A stretch of 64,000 bases of DNA, taken from NCBI RefSeq assembly GCF_014218295.1, contig NZ_AP023287.1:2418001-2482000 (forward strand). The letters run 5' to 3'. The stretch's first letter is position 1. Every line of letters begins with the position of its first letter. Both the position numbers and the translations under genes were made by a program. The notes under the pieces were generated by a model that searched no databases, was not told where the DNA came from, and worked only from the letters and a program-made list of their open reading frames with translations. Source of the stretch: Mycolicibacterium litorale. GTDB lineage: Bacteria; Actinomycetota; Actinomycetes; Mycobacteriales; Mycobacteriaceae. This document shows positions 1 through 10,977 of the stretch, in pieces.

Positions 1-834
<834 letters not shown>

Positions 835-2046
835 ATGGCCGTCAGAACACTCGACGACCTGCTGAAGGACGGCGTCGAGGGTCGGGGTGTGCTGGTGCGC
901 TCCGACCTCAACGTCCCGCTCGACGGTGAGACCATCACCGACCCGGGGCGCATCGTCGCCTCGGTGCCGACGCTCAAGGCGTTGAGCGACGCCGGCGCGA
1001 AGGTCGTGGTGACCGCGCACCTCGGTCGCCCCAAGGGTGAGCCGGATCCGAAGTTCTCGCTGGCCCCGGTCGCCAAGGCGCTGGGGGAGAGGCTCGGCCG
1101 GCATGTGCAACTCGCCGGTGACGTGGTCGGCACCGACGCCCTGGCGCGCGCCGAAGGCCTCACCGACGGCGACGTGCTGCTGCTGGAGAACGTCCGCTTC
1201 GACTCTCGCGAGACCAGCAAGGACGACGCCGAGCGGCTGAAGCTGGCCAAGGCCCTGGTCGAACTCGTGGGTGACGACGGGGCCTTCGTCTCCGACGGCT
1301 TCGGTGTGGTGCACCGCAAGCAGGCGTCGGTGTACGACGTCGCCACGCTGCTGCCGCACTACGCGGGCACGCTGGTGGCGGACGAGGTGAAGGTGCTCGA
1401 ACAGCTCACCAGCTCCACCGAACGCCCGTACGCGGTCGTACTCGGCGGTTCCAAGGTGTCCGACAAGCTCGCGGTGATCGAATCGCTGGCGCAGAAGGCC
1501 GACAGCCTGGTCATCGGTGGCGGGATGTGCTTCACCTTCCTTGCCTCCCAAGGGGTCTCGGTCGGCAAGTCGCTGGTGCAGCCGGAGATGGTCGACACCT
1601 GCCGGCAGCTGCTCGACACCTACGGTGACGTGATCCACCTGCCCGTCGACATCGTGGTGGCGCCGGAGTTCTCCGCCGACGCCGAACCGGAAACCGTTGC
1701 CTCCGACCGCATCCCGGACGACAAGATGGGTCTGGACATCGGTCCGGAGTCGGTCAAGCGGTTCTCGGCCCTGCTGTCGAACGCGAAGACGGTGTTCTGG
1801 AACGGGCCCATGGGTGTCTTCGAGTTCCCGGCGTTCGCCGCGGGCACCAGGGGGGTGGCCGAGGCGATCATCGGTGCCACCGGCAAGGGCGCCTTCAGCG
1901 TCGTCGGCGGCGGTGACAGTGCCGCGGCCGTCCGCCAACTCGGCCTCGACGAGGATGGGTTCTCCCACATCTCGACCGGTGGCGGCGCATCGCTGGAATA
2001 CCTCGAAGGCAAAGAACTTCCCGGCATCCGAGTACTGGAGTCCTGA
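835..2046 (+). CDS. pgk: Phosphoglycerate kinase
   Basis: Transfers the acyl phosphate of 1,3-bisphosphoglycerate to ADP, giving 3-phosphoglycerate and ATP. It has 403 residues, close to the ~410 usual in actinobacteria. Visible signatures are RSDLNVPL near residue 23 (substrate-binding R, D and N), HLGRPKG near 62, LLENVRF, the hinge region, and the C-terminal nucleotide loop GGGDSAAA. The ATG directly follows the gap stop with no spacer, so translation is probably coupled. There is no obvious separate ribosome-binding site. Confidence 0.98.
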   Translation: MAVRTLDDLLKDGVEGRGVLVRSDLNVPLDGETITDPGRIVASVPTLKALSDAGAKVVVTAHLGRPKGEPDPKFSLAPVAKALGERLGRHVQLAGDVVGTDALARAEGLTDGDVLLLENVRFDSRETSKDDAERLKLAKALVELVGDDGAFVSDGFGVVHRKQASVYDVATLLPHYAGTLVADEVKVLEQLTSSTERPYAVVLGGSKVSDKLAVIESLAQKADSLVIGGGMCFTFLASQGVSVGKSLVQPEMVDTCRQLLDTYGDVIHLPVDIVVAPEFSADAEPETVASDRIPDDKMGLDIGPESVKRFSALLSNAKTVFWNGPMGVFEFPAFAAGTRGVAEAIIGATGKGAFSVVGGGDSAAAVRQLGLDEDGFSHISTGGGASLEYLEGKELPGIRVLES

Positions 2047-2049
2047 CCC

Positions 2050-2835
2050 ATGGCCCGTAAGCCGCTCATCGCCGGCAACTGGAAGATGAACCTCAACCAC
2101 TTCGAGGCCATCGCGCTGGTGCAGAAGATCGCGTTCTCCCTGCCGGACAAGTACTTCGACAAGGTCGACGTCACGGTGATCCCGCCGTTCACAGATCTGC
2201 GCAGTGTGCAGACGCTGGTGGACGGCGACAAGCTGCGCCTCACCTACGGCGCCCAGGACGTCAGCCCGCACGACTCCGGCGCCTACACCGGGGAGATCAG
2301 CGGGGCGTTCCTGGCCAAGCTGGGCTGCACGTTCGCCGTGGTCGGACATTCGGAGCGCCGTACCTACCACCACGAGGACGACGCCCTGGTGGCCGCAAAG
2401 GCCGCCGCGGCGTTCCGCCACGGCATCACCCCCATCGTGTGCATCGGCGAACACCTCGAGGTGCGCGAGGCCGGAAACCACGTCGAACACTGCGTCGAGC
2501 AGCTGCGCGGATCACTGGCCGGGCTGACCGCCGAGCAGATCGGCCAGGCCGTGATCGCCTACGAGCCGGTGTGGGCGATCGGCACCGGCCGGGTGGCCGG
2601 CGCGGCCGATGCCCAGGAGGTCTGCAAGGCCATCCGCGACGAGCTCGGCTCGCTGGCGTCCCCGCAGCTCGCCGCGGGCATCCGCGTGCTCTACGGCGGC
2701 TCGGTGAACGCCAAGAACGTCGGCGAGATCGTCGCGCAGGACGACGTGGACGGTGCGCTGGTGGGCGGGGCCTCGCTGGACGGTGAGCAGTTCGCCACCC
2801 TGTCGGCGATCGCCGCAGGTGGGCCCCTGCCCTGA
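2050..2835 (+). CDS. tpiA: Triosephosphate isomerase
   Basis: Interconverts dihydroxyacetone phosphate and glyceraldehyde 3-phosphate. The protein has 261 residues and is a full-length TIM barrel. It opens with [12 protein letters not shown] (catalytic Asn and Lys), carries the electrophilic His in VVGHSERR, the catalytic Glu in [11 protein letters not shown], and the phosphate loops YGGSVN and GGAS near the end. It starts three bases after pgk and is the last gene of the gap-pgk-tpiA operon; secG follows with its own promoter-like element. Confidence 0.98.
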   Translation: MARKPLIAGNWKMNLNHFEAIALVQKIAFSLPDKYFDKVDVTVIPPFTDLRSVQTLVDGDKLRLTYGAQDVSPHDSGAYTGEISGAFLAKLGCTFAVVGHSERRTYHHEDDALVAAKAAAAFRHGITPIVCIGEHLEVREAGNHVEHCVEQLRGSLAGLTAEQIGQAVIAYEPVWAIGTGRVAGAADAQEVCKAIRDELGSLASPQLAAGIRVLYGGSVNAKNVGEIVAQDDVDGALVGGASLDGEQFATLSAIAAGGPLP

Positions 2836-2852
2836 CCGGTCCGGACGGACGG

Positions 2853-2865
2853 TAGGCTGTCGCCC
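2853..2865 (+). promoter_or_regulatory. Leaderless promoter -10 of secG
   Basis: TAGGCT (2853-2858) fits the mycobacterial -10 consensus TANNNT and lies exactly seven bases before the secG ATG, with no Shine-Dalgarno sequence between. This is the usual geometry of a leaderless mRNA, so secG probably has its own start site in addition to read-through from tpiA. Confidence 0.5.
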
Positions 2866-3099
2866 ATGGTTTTAGCGCTGCAGATCACGTTGATCGTCAC
2901 CAGCCTGCTGGTGGTGCTCCTGGTGCTGCTGCATCGTGCCAAGGGCGGCGGTCTGTCCACCCTGTTCGGTGGCGGCGTCCAGTCGAGCCTGTCGGGTTCC
3001 ACGGTGGTGGAGAAGAACCTCGACCGGCTGACGCTGTTCGTGGTCGGTATCTGGGTGGTCTCGATCGTCGGCGTGGCGTTGCAGATCAAGTACAGCTGA
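2866..3099 (+). CDS. secG: Preprotein translocase subunit SecG
   Basis: Small accessory subunit of the SecYEG protein-export channel in the plasma membrane. It has 77 residues with two hydrophobic segments (about residues 3-22 and 52-72) flanking the loop HRAKGGGLSTLFGGG, which is the conserved SecG signature. The position just after tpiA is conserved in mycobacteria. The start is an ATG preceded by a TANNNT-N7 leaderless element rather than a ribosome-binding site. Confidence 0.95.
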   Translation: MVLALQITLIVTSLLVVLLVLLHRAKGGGLSTLFGGGVQSSLSGSTVVEKNLDRLTLFVVGIWVVSIVGVALQIKYS

Positions 3100-3148
3100 C
3101 CTGCTCACATGCGGGTTGCTCCGGCCCCGCGGTGGGTATCGAACTGAT

Positions 3149-3325
3149 ATGGCTGGAAACAACGACCCCGATATCAGTGACGTCATCGTGCCGACCGAAG
3201 AGGTCCACCCCGACCGCCGTGAGCACGCCAAGGAACCGCGTCCCATCGACGACGACGAAATGGCCCGCCGCGCGCAGCACGAGCGTGACGTCACCGGTGC
3301 GGACAAGCCCGACAACGGCGTCTGA
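3149..3325 (+). CDS. Small acidic hypothetical protein (58 aa)
   Basis: A 58-residue, very hydrophilic protein rich in Asp, Glu, Arg and Pro, with no membrane segment, signal peptide or recognised domain; I do not recognise its function. An upstream in-frame start would extend it, but the ATG at 3149 gives a plausible cytosolic product (MAGNNDPDISDVIVPT...). Codon use is typical of the neighbours. It is followed by a long inverted repeat that probably ends its transcript. It could be a small regulatory or disordered protein; that it is translated is likely but not proved. Confidence 0.6.
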   Translation: MAGNNDPDISDVIVPTEEVHPDRREHAKEPRPIDDDEMARRAQHERDVTGADKPDNGV

Positions 3326-3342
3326 CGAGACACTGAGCACCC

Positions 3343-3384
3343 TGTCCTGTGGACCCGCCCGCCATGCGGTGGGTCCACAGGACA
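3343..3384. repeat. Perfect 14-bp inverted repeat before ppc
   Basis: TGTCCTGTGGACCC (3343-3356) is exactly complementary to 3371-3384. The 14-base spacer holds an inner CCGC/GCGG stem. No T-run follows. It lies between the 58-residue ORF and ppc and ends two bases before a possible ppc -10 (GATACT, 3387-3392). It may be a mycobacterial-type intrinsic terminator for the upstream unit, an operator, or an mRNA hairpin. Confidence 0.75.
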
Positions 3385-3399
3385 CCGATACTGGAACGC

Positions 3400-6204
3400 A
3401 TGGCTGACCTCCCTGAAGCGCTCGAACCCATCGGATCGGTCACCCGCACCGAAGTGGGTCGCGAGGCCACCGAGCCGATGCGGGAAGACATCCGCCTGCT
3501 GGGCGCGATCCTCGGTGACACGATGCGCGAGCAGAACGGTGACGAGGTGTTCGACCTCGTCGAACGCGCCAGGGTGGAATCCTTCCGGGTGCGCCGCTCG
3601 GAGATCGACCGCGCCGAACTCGCCGGCATGTTCGACGGGATCGGGGCGCGGGCCGCGATCCCCGTCATCCGCGCGTTCACGCATTTCGCACTGCTGGCCA
3701 ACGTGGCCGAGGACATCCACCGCGAGCGCCGTCGTGCCGTCCACGTCGCCGCCGGTGAACCGCCGCAGAACAGCAGCCTCGCCGCGACCTACGCCAAACT
3801 CGACTCGGCGCAACTGAATTCGGATCAGGTGGCGGAGGCGCTCGCCGGGGCGCTGGTGTCGCCCGTCATCACCGCCCATCCGACCGAGACGCGACGGCGC
3901 ACCGTCTTCGACACCCAGCACCGCATCACCGAACTCATGCGGTTGCGGGCCCACGGCCACGACACCACCGACGACGGCCGCGACATCGAACGCGAACTGC
4001 GCAGGCACATCCTCACGCTGTGGCAGACGGCGCTGATCCGGTTGTCGCGACTGAAGATCCAGGACGAGATCGAGACCGGCCTGCGGTACTACCAGGCCGC
4101 GTTCTTCGACGTCATCCCGCGCGTCAACGCCGAGGTCCGGTCCGCCCTGCAGACCCGGTGGCCGGGTGCGGAGTTGCTGTCGGAACCGATTCTGCGGCCG
4201 GGTTCGTGGATCGGCGGCGACCGCGACGGCAACCCCAATGTCACCGCCGAGGTGGTGCGGCTGGCCACGTCCCGCGCCGCCTACACCGCACTCGAGCACT
4301 ACTTCGTCGAGTTGACCGCCCTGCAGCAGGAACTGTCGATGTCGGCGCGGCTGGTCCAGGTCACCGACGAGCTGGCCGCGCTCGCCGACGCCTGCCACGA
4401 AACCGCCCGTGCCGACGAACCGTACCGCCGCGCGCTGCGGGTGGTCCACGGCAGGCTGACCGCCACCGCCCGCGACATCCTCGACAGCCAACCCGAACAC
4501 GAACTCGACCTCGGCCTGGACCGGTACGCCGACCCGGCCGAGCTGTTGGCCGACCTCGACGTCGTCGACGCCTCTCTGCGCGCCCACGGCAGCGGCGTGC
4601 TGGCCGACGACCGGTTGTTCCGGCTACGGGAAGCGGTGCGGGTGTTCGGGTTTCACCTGTCGGGTCTGGACATGCGGCAGAACTCCGACGTCCACGAGGA
4701 CGTCGTCGCCGAACTGCTCGCCTGGGCCGGTGTGCACGACGACTACGCGTCCCTGTCGGAACCCGAGCGTGTCGAGGTGCTGGCCGCCGAGCTCGCCACC
4801 CGCCGCCCACTGACCTCGGAACGTGCCGAGCTGTCGGAGCTGGCGCACAAGGAGCTGGGCATCGTGCGGGCGGCGGCACGCGCGGTCCGGGTGTTCGGGC
4901 CCCAGGCGGTGCCCAACTACATCATCTCGATGTGTGAGTCGGTGTCCGACATGCTCGAGGCGGCGATCCTGCTCAAAGAGGCGGGGCTGCTGGACGTCTC
5001 GGGTGACGAACCGTACGCGCCGGTGGGCATCGTCCCGTTGTTCGAGACGATCGACGACCTGCAGCGCGGCTCGTCGATCCTGGAGGCGGTGCTCGATCTG
5101 CCGCTGTACCGGGAGATGGTCACCGCGCGGGGGCACAGCCAGGAGGTCATGCTCGGCTACTCCGACTCCAACAAGGACGGCGGCTACCTCGCCGCGAACT
5201 GGGCGCTCTACCGCGCCGAACTCGACCTCGTCGAATCGGCCCGCAAGACCGGTATCCGATTGCGGCTCTTCCACGGTCGCGGTGGCACCGTCGGCCGCGG
5301 CGGCGGACCGAGCTACGACGCGATCCTGGCGCAGCCGCCCGGTGCGGTGAACGGCTCGCTGCGGATCACCGAACAGGGTGAGGTGATCGCCGCCAAGTAC
5401 GCCGAGCCGCGGATCGCCCACCGCAACCTCGAGACCCTGGTCGCCGCGACACTGGAGTCGACGCTGCTCGATGTCGAAGGGCTCGGTGACGAAGCCGGCC
5501 CAGCCTATGAGGTGCTCGACGACCTCGCGGCGCGGGCGCAGCGCGCATACGCCGAATTGGTCCACGAGACACCGGGATTCGTCGACTACTTCAAGGCGTC
5601 CACCCCGGTCAGCGAGATCGGCGCGCTCAACATCGGCAGCCGGCCGGCCTCCCGCAAGCCGACGACGTCGATCTCCGATCTGCGCGCCATCCCATGGGTG
5701 CTGGCCTGGAGTCAGTCACGTGTCATGCTGCCCGGTTGGTACGGCACCGGAAGCGCGTTCGAGCAGTACATCGCCGAGGGTGAACCCGAGGGGGAGGACC
5801 GTCTGCAGGTCCTGCAGGACCTCTACCGGCGGTGGCCGTTCTTCCGCACGGTGCTGTCGAACATGGCGCAGGTGCTGGCGAAGTCGGATCTCGGTCTGGC
5901 CGCGCGGTATTCGGAGCTGGTCGAGGACGAGGCGCTGAGGCACCGCGTTTTCGACAAGATCGCCGAGGAGCACGAGCGCACCATCCGGATGCACCGGCTC
6001 ATCACCGGGCAGGACGATCTGCTCGCCGACAACCCGGCGCTGGCCCGGTCGGTGTTCAACCGGTTCCCCTACCTGGAACCCCTCAACCACCTGCAGGTCG
6101 AACTGCTCCGCCGGTACCGGTCGGGCGAGGACGACGAGCTGGTGCGGCGCGGCATCCTGCTCACGATGAGCGGACTGGCCACCGCACTGCGCAACAGCGG
6201 TTAG
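3400..6204 (+). CDS. ppc: Phosphoenolpyruvate carboxylase
   Basis: Anaplerotic enzyme that carboxylates PEP with bicarbonate to oxaloacetate. The protein has 934 residues, full length for the family. Catalytic motifs are intact: HPTET with the catalytic His at residue 160, [18 protein letters not shown] with Lys592, and the glycine-rich loop [14 protein letters not shown] with Arg627. The frame opens further upstream at 3349, but that would place the start inside the long inverted repeat, and the ATG at 3400 gives the family N-terminus ([13 protein letters not shown]). The gene sits alone between the glycolytic operon and the convergent pentose-phosphate operon, overlapping the last gene of that operon by four bases. 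From memory, M. tuberculosis lacks ppc while M. leprae keeps it. Confidence 0.97.
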   Translation: MADLPEALEPIGSVTRTEVGREATEPMREDIRLLGAILGDTMREQNGDEVFDLVERARVESFRVRRSEIDRAELAGMFDGIGARAAIPVIRAFTHFALLANVAEDIHRERRRAVHVAAGEPPQNSSLAATYAKLDSAQLNSDQVAEALAGALVSPVITAHPTETRRRTVFDTQHRITELMRLRAHGHDTTDDGRDIERELRRHILTLWQTALIRLSRLKIQDEIETGLRYYQAAFFDVIPRVNAEVRSALQTRWPGAELLSEPILRPGSWIGGDRDGNPNVTAEVVRLATSRAAYTALEHYFVELTALQQELSMSARLVQVTDELAALADACHETARADEPYRRALRVVHGRLTATARDILDSQPEHELDLGLDRYADPAELLADLDVVDASLRAHGSGVLADDRLFRLREAVRVFGFHLSGLDMRQNSDVHEDVVAELLAWAGVHDDYASLSEPERVEVLAAELATRRPLTSERAELSELAHKELGIVRAAARAVRVFGPQAVPNYIISMCESVSDMLEAAILLKEAGLLDVSGDEPYAPVGIVPLFETIDDLQRGSSILEAVLDLPLYREMVTARGHSQEVMLGYSDSNKDGGYLAANWALYRAELDLVESARKTGIRLRLFHGRGGTVGRGGGPSYDAILAQPPGAVNGSLRITEQGEVIAAKYAEPRIAHRNLETLVAATLESTLLDVEGLGDEAGPAYEVLDDLAARAQRAYAELVHETPGFVDYFKASTPVSEIGALNIGSRPASRKPTTSISDLRAIPWVLAWSQSRVMLPGWYGTGSAFEQYIAEGEPEGEDRLQVLQDLYRRWPFFRTVLSNMAQVLAKSDLGLAARYSELVEDEALRHRVFDKIAEEHERTIRMHRLITGQDDLLADNPALARSVFNRFPYLEPLNHLQVELLRRYRSGEDDELVRRGILLTMSGLATALRNSG

Positions 6205-6572
6205 AGCCCGGTGGTGCGGCGGAGTGCGTTCACCGCACCGCGCACCGCGTTCTCGGTCGCGGCCACGGGGCCGAGCACGGCCTCGCCCATGCCGACGAGG
6301 CGCTCGACGCGGCCGACGATGCCCTCCATCCGGTCCACCAGCCCGATCAGGCGCGGGGCCAGATCGTTGATCTGGTTGATGGTCTCGTTGAAGCGTTCGA
6401 GCGTGTCGTCCAGGGTGGCCGTGGAGCGGTTCAGATCGTCGAGGGTGTCACTGAGACCGTCGAGGATGGTGTCGACCTGTTCGACCGTCACGTCGGCGTT
6501 GAGCGCCGCCTGCGCGAGCTTGCGGATGCGTTCGGTCCCCGTACGCGGGCTGCGACCGCTTCTGTCCACCAT
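6201..6572 (-). CDS. Conserved mycobacterial helical protein (Rv1444c-like)
   Basis: A 123-residue protein with no known function. A basic N-terminus ([20 protein letters not shown]) is followed by a long heptad-like helical stretch (residues ~25-105) rich in Leu, Ile, Asp and Asn, suggesting a coiled coil or phasin-like helix bundle. It is the last gene of the tkt-tal-zwf-opcA-pgl unit, two bases after pgl, and the same neighbour exists in M. tuberculosis. Its place suggests a link with PPP enzymes, but that is inference only. Confidence 0.8.
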   Translation of the reverse strand: MVDRSGRSPRTGTERIRKLAQAALNADVTVEQVDTILDGLSDTLDDLNRSTATLDDTLERFNETINQINDLAPRLIGLVDRMEGIVGRVERLVGMGEAVLGPVAATENAVRGAVNALRRTTGL

Positions 6573-6574
6573 GA

Positions 6575-7312
6575 TCAGAGCTTAGAAGCCGCGCCCTCGT
6601 CGAGGAACCACACCGTGGCCTCGCGCCCGACCGCGCCCGCGGCGGGCCAGTCGTCCGGGTCGGCGCCGCCGACCGCGGCCGCCACCGCCTCGGCCTTGCC
6701 CTCACCGGACACCACCAGCCACACTTCGCGAGACCGCTGAACGGCGGGCAGCGTCAACGTGATCCGCTGCGGCGGCGGTTTGGGGGAGTCGGACACGCCG
6801 ACCACCATGCGGCTGGTCTCCCGCACCGCGATGGTGTGCGGGAACAGCGAGTTCACGTGACCCTCCGGCCCCATGCCAAGCAGGTGGACGTCGAAGACCG
6901 GTGTCGGCTCACCCGCCTCGCCCTGTCCGGCGAGCACCTGCTCGTAGGCAAGGGCCGCCGCGTCGAGGTCGTCGCCGAACTCACCGTCGGCGGCGGGCAT
7001 CGCGTGGACGTTCGCCGCCGGGATGTCGATGTGGTCCAGCAGGGCTTCGCGGGCCTGTTTGTCGTTGCGCTCGTCATCGCCCTCGGGCACGTAGCGCTCG
7101 TCGCCGAAGAACAGGTGCACCTTCGACCAGTCGATGCGGTCGTCGTGGGTGCCCAGGCGGGCCAGCAGCTTGATACCGGTGCCGCCACCGGTCAGCACGA
7201 TGTTCGCCCGCCCGCGCTGCTCGACGGCCGTCACGATCTCGTCGGCGAGGCGGTCGCCGACCGCCGCGACGAGCCCGTCGCTGTCCGGATACCGGCGCAC
7301 TGACACCGTCAC
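6575..7312 (-). CDS. pgl: 6-phosphogluconolactonase
   Basis: Hydrolyses 6-phosphogluconolactone to 6-phosphogluconate, the second step of the oxidative pentose-phosphate pathway. It has 245 residues and is a full-length SugarP isomerase-like fold. The N-terminal [11 protein letters not shown] phosphate loop and the [16 protein letters not shown] signature are present, followed by [15 protein letters not shown] with the catalytic His. Its start overlaps the opcA stop by four bases (ATGA-type overlap, on the minus strand), indicating translational coupling. Also known as devB in mycobacterial annotation. Confidence 0.96.
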   Translation of the reverse strand: MTVSVRRYPDSDGLVAAVGDRLADEIVTAVEQRGRANIVLTGGGTGIKLLARLGTHDDRIDWSKVHLFFGDERYVPEGDDERNDKQAREALLDHIDIPAANVHAMPAADGEFGDDLDAAALAYEQVLAGQGEAGEPTPVFDVHLLGMGPEGHVNSLFPHTIAVRETSRMVVGVSDSPKPPPQRITLTLPAVQRSREVWLVVSGEGKAEAVAAAVGGADPDDWPAAGAVGREATVWFLDEGAASKL

Positions 7313-8220
7313 GCGTACACCACCTTGTCGATACCGAGCAGGGATTCGTGGTAGATCTCGTCCGGATCGAGCCGGCGCAGATCCTCGGCGAGGCAGTCCT
7401 TCGCCTCCCGGCGGGCCAGCGGCAGCAGCGCATCCGGCCGGCCGGTGCGGCTGAGCGTCGCGGTGACCCCCTCCTGGGGGCGGCTCAGCGTGATGGTCGA
7501 ACTCTGCCGGATGAGCTCGACGCGCAGTGGACCCACTTCGCGGCGCACCTCACCGTCGAGGCGGCTGGCCAGCCAGCCGGCCAGGATGTCGAGCGCGGGC
7601 TCGTCCTTGAGCCCGGACACCACCGCGGAGGTGATCGGCTCGTACGGCGGCTGGTCCACGGCGGAGGTGAGCAGCGCCCGCCAGTAGGTGATCCGGCTCC
7701 ACGCCAGATCCGTGTCGCCCGCGGTGTATCCCGTCACCCTGCCCTTGATCGACGCCAGCGGGTCCGCGGTACCGGTCGCATCGGTGATCCGGCGAATCGC
7801 CAAGCGGCCGAGGGGGTGTTGGGCCGGCACCTCGGGTGCGACCCCCGGCCACCAGGCCACCACGGGGGTGTCGGGCAGCAGGAAGGGCAGCACGACGCTC
7901 GCGGCGTGGTCGGCCAGCGGCCCCGAGGTGCGCAGGACGACGACCTCACCCGCGCCCGCGTCGCCGCCGACACGCAGCTGGCCGTCGAGGCGGGGACGGT
8001 CCGCGGCACGGTTGTCGGGGACCACGACGATGATGCGGCACGGATGCTCGCGGCTCGCCGAGGTGGCCGCATCGATCGAGAACTCGACCAGCTCCTCGCA
8101 GTCCGGCGCGACCACCAGCGTCAGCACCCGGCCGAGCGTGATCGCGCCGCCCTCCTCACGCAGCAACGTGATCTTCTTGTTCAGATCGTTGGTGGTGGTG
8201 TCCGGCAGGTCGACGATCAT
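7309..8220 (-). CDS. opcA: Glucose-6-phosphate dehydrogenase assembly protein OpcA
   Basis: Actinobacterial and cyanobacterial partner of glucose-6-phosphate dehydrogenase that promotes its assembly or activity. Length is 303 residues, as in M. tuberculosis OpcA. The ATG at 8220 yields [17 protein letters not shown], matching the family N-terminus; a start seven codons upstream is possible but less likely. The sequence shows the family C-terminal stretch [20 protein letters not shown]. It lies 34 bases after zwf and overlaps pgl by four bases, so all three are expected to be made together. Confidence 0.95.
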   Translation of the reverse strand: MIVDLPDTTTNDLNKKITLLREEGGAITLGRVLTLVVAPDCEELVEFSIDAATSASREHPCRIIVVVPDNRAADRPRLDGQLRVGGDAGAGEVVVLRTSGPLADHAASVVLPFLLPDTPVVAWWPGVAPEVPAQHPLGRLAIRRITDATGTADPLASIKGRVTGYTAGDTDLAWSRITYWRALLTSAVDQPPYEPITSAVVSGLKDEPALDILAGWLASRLDGEVRREVGPLRVELIRQSSTITLSRPQEGVTATLSRTGRPDALLPLARREAKDCLAEDLRRLDPDEIYHESLLGIDKVVYA

Positions 8221-8254
8221 GATCGATGGCTCCTCGCGCAAGCGCTCGTCACGG

Positions 8255-9826
8255 TTAGGGACGCCTCCATTCGCGGCCGTCGCGCCGCAGCATCTCGAAC
8301 GCCGACTCCGGACCCCAGGTGCCCGACTCGTAGGGGTCGGGTTTGCCGTGCGACGCCCAGTAGTCGAGCACCGGATCGAGGATCTTCCAGGACAATTCGA
8401 CCTCGGCGTTGACCGGGAACAGCGAGGGTTCGCCGAGCAGCACGTCGAGAATCAGCCGCTCGTAGGCCTCCGGCGAGTCCTCGGCGAACGCCGACCCGTA
8501 GGAGAAGTCCATGTTGACGTCGCGGACTTCCATGGCGCTGCCCGGCACCTTGGACCCGAACCGCAGCGTGATGCCCTCGTCGGGCTGCACCCGGATCACC
8601 AGCGCGTTCTGGCCGAGCTCCTCGGTCATGGTGGCGTCGAACGGCAGGTGCGGCGCCCGCCGGAACACCAGGGCGATCTCGGTGACCCTGCGGCCCAGCC
8701 GTTTTCCGGTGCGCAGATAGAACGGGACACCCGCCCAGCGGCGGGTGTCGATGTCGAGCGTGATCGCGGCGAACGTCTCGGTCGTCGACGTCGCGGAGAA
8801 GCCCTCCTCGTCGAGCAGTCCGACCACCTGCTCACCACCCTGCCAGCCGGCCGCGTACTGACCGCGCGACGTGGTCTCGTCGAGCGGCTGGGCCAACCGC
8901 ACCGCCGAGAGGACTTTGATCTTCTCGGCCTGCAGTTCGTGCGGGTGGAAGCTGACCGGCTCCTCCATCGCCGTCAGCGCCAACAGCTGCAGCAGGTGGT
9001 TCTGGATCACATCCCGCGCCGCGCCGATACCGTCGTAATAGCCTGCGCGCCCGCCCAATCCGATGTCCTCGGCCATCGTGATCTGCACGTGGTCGACGTA
9101 GTTGTTGTTCCAGATCGGCTCGTACAGCTCGTTGGCGAAGCGCAGCGCCAGGATGTTCTGCACCGTCTCCTTGCCGAGGTAGTGGTCGATGCGGAACACC
9201 GACTCCTCGGGAAACACGCTGTTGACCACGGAGTTGAGCTCGACGGCGCTCTCGAGGTCGTGGCCGAACGGTTTCTCGATCACCACCCGGCTCCAGCGGC
9301 CCTCCTGGGGGCGGGCCAGACCCGACTTCCTGAGCTGTTCGCAGACGAGCGGGAACGCGTTCGGCGGGATCGACAGGTAGAACGCGTGGTTGCCGCCCGT
9401 ACCGCGTTCCACGTCGAGCTTCTCCAGGCATTCGGCGAGCGTGCGGAACGCCGCGTCGTCGTCGAAGGTGCCCTGCACGAACCGGATCCCCTCGGCCAGC
9501 CGGTCCCACACCTCCTGGCGGAACGGGGTGCGGGCGTGCTTCTTGACCGCCTCGTACACGACCTGACCGAAATCCTCGTCCGCCCAGTCGCGCCGGGCGA
9601 ACCCGACGAGCGAGAACGACGCGGGCAGCAGCCCGCGGTTGGCGAGGTCGTAGATCGCCGGCATCAGCTTCTTGCGGGAGAGGTCGCCGGTGACCCCGAA
9701 GATGACCACGCCGCACGGCCCGGCGATCCGGGGCATGCGCTTGTCGCGTTTGTCGCGCAGCGGATTGCGCCACCCCGCCGGGGCGGGATTCGGCACACCG
9801 GGGACCGGGCGGTTCGCCGTGGTCAT
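8255..9826 (-). CDS. zwf: Glucose-6-phosphate dehydrogenase
   Basis: Oxidises glucose 6-phosphate to 6-phosphogluconolactone with NADP+, the entry step of the oxidative pentose-phosphate pathway. The product has 523 residues. The N-terminal Rossmann motif IFGVTGDLSRKK and the active-site signature RIDHYLGKE with its catalytic His and Lys are intact. The frame is open far upstream inside tal, but the ATG at 9826 is five bases after the tal stop and gives MTTANRPVPGVPNP, leading into the conserved NPLRDKRDKRMPRIAG. It lies between tal and opcA in the same operon. Confidence 0.96.
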   Translation of the reverse strand: MTTANRPVPGVPNPAPAGWRNPLRDKRDKRMPRIAGPCGVVIFGVTGDLSRKKLMPAIYDLANRGLLPASFSLVGFARRDWADEDFGQVVYEAVKKHARTPFRQEVWDRLAEGIRFVQGTFDDDAAFRTLAECLEKLDVERGTGGNHAFYLSIPPNAFPLVCEQLRKSGLARPQEGRWSRVVIEKPFGHDLESAVELNSVVNSVFPEESVFRIDHYLGKETVQNILALRFANELYEPIWNNNYVDHVQITMAEDIGLGGRAGYYDGIGAARDVIQNHLLQLLALTAMEEPVSFHPHELQAEKIKVLSAVRLAQPLDETTSRGQYAAGWQGGEQVVGLLDEEGFSATSTTETFAAITLDIDTRRWAGVPFYLRTGKRLGRRVTEIALVFRRAPHLPFDATMTEELGQNALVIRVQPDEGITLRFGSKVPGSAMEVRDVNMDFSYGSAFAEDSPEAYERLILDVLLGEPSLFPVNAEVELSWKILDPVLDYWASHGKPDPYESGTWGPESAFEMLRRDGREWRRP

Positions 9827-9831
9827 CGCCG

Positions 9832-10950
9832 TCAGGACTTCTTCTCGTCGAGCTGGGCCTGCGTGGCGTCGATCAACTCCTGCCACGACTTCTCGAACTT
9901 CTCCACACCCTCGGTCTCCAGGACGAGGAACACATCGGTCACGTCGATGCCGACCGCGGCGAGTCGGTCGAACACCGCCTGCGATTCGGCGGCCTTGCCG
10001 GTCACCGTGTCGCCGGTGACCACGCCGTGGTCGGCGACGGCTTCGAGCGTCTTCTCCGGCATCGTGTTCACCGTGTTCGGCGCCACCAGTTCGGTGACGT
10101 AGAGGGTGTCGGAGTAGTCCGGGTTCTTCACCCCGGTCGACGCCCACAGCGGCCGCTGCACGCGGGCGCCGTCGGCCTTGAGCTTGTCGAAACGCTGCCC
10201 GCCGACGAACACCTCCTCGTAGGCGGCGTAGGCGAGCCTGGCGTTGGCGACCCCGGCCTGACCGCGCAGCGCCAGCGCCTCCTGCGAGCCGATCTTCTCC
10301 AGGCGCTTGTCGATCTCGGTGTCCACCCGGGACACGAAGAACGATGCGACGGAGTGGATCGTGGACAGGTCGTGGCCGGCCTCCTTGGCCTTCTCCAGGC
10401 CCTGCAGGTAGGCGTCCATCACCAGGCGGTAGCGCTCCACCGAGAAGATCAGCGTCACGTTGACCGAGATGCCTTCGGCGAGGACGGAGGCGATGGCCGG
10501 GACGCCGGCCTCGGTGGCCGGGATCTTGATCAGCAGATTCGGCCGGTCGACGATCTTCCACAGCTCGATGGCCTGCAGGATCGTCTTGTCGGTGTCGTGC
10601 GCCAGCCGCGGGTCGACCTCGATCGACACCCGGCCGTCCACACCGCCGGACTGTTCGTACTGCTTGGCCAGGACGTCGCAGGCGTTGCGCACGTCGTCGG
10701 TGGTGACGGTGCGGATGGTGGCGTCGACGTCGGCGCCGCGCTCGGCGAGTTCGGCGACCTGCGCGTCGTAGGCGTCACCCTTCGACAGGGCGGCCTGGAA
10801 GATCGACGGGTTGGTGGTCACGCCAACGACACTGCGGGTGTCGATCAGTTCCTGCAGGTTGCCGGTCTGCAGCCGCTCACGGGACAGATCGTCGAGCCAT
10901 ACGGACACCCCGGCGGCGCTCAGCGCCGCGAGATTCGGATTCTGAGTCAT
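9832..10950 (-). CDS. tal: Transaldolase
   Basis: Transfers a dihydroxyacetone unit between sedoheptulose 7-phosphate and glyceraldehyde 3-phosphate in the non-oxidative pentose-phosphate branch. At 372 residues it belongs to the longer bacterial transaldolase class typical of actinobacteria. [10 protein letters not shown] near the N-terminus and the Schiff-base Lys in [12 protein letters not shown] are visible. It starts 27 bases after the tkt stop and is followed by zwf after five bases. Confidence 0.97.
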   Translation of the reverse strand: MTQNPNLAALSAAGVSVWLDDLSRERLQTGNLQELIDTRSVVGVTTNPSIFQAALSKGDAYDAQVAELAERGADVDATIRTVTTDDVRNACDVLAKQYEQSGGVDGRVSIEVDPRLAHDTDKTILQAIELWKIVDRPNLLIKIPATEAGVPAIASVLAEGISVNVTLIFSVERYRLVMDAYLQGLEKAKEAGHDLSTIHSVASFFVSRVDTEIDKRLEKIGSQEALALRGQAGVANARLAYAAYEEVFVGGQRFDKLKADGARVQRPLWASTGVKNPDYSDTLYVTELVAPNTVNTMPEKTLEAVADHGVVTGDTVTGKAAESQAVFDRLAAVGIDVTDVFLVLETEGVEKFEKSWQELIDATQAQLDEKKS

Positions 10951-10977
10951 TTCTTTTCCTGCCCTTGCTTTTCCCGG

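Noticed and set aside
2872..4587. 571-codon minus-strand frame across secG and ppc
   Set aside because: Antisense to conserved genes, no recognisable domain, and it crosses the long inverted repeat and the promoter of ppc.
8255..10561. 768-codon version of zwf
   Set aside because: The first ~245 codons are antisense-free but out of frame with tal and give no homology; zwf begins at 9826 directly after the tal stop.
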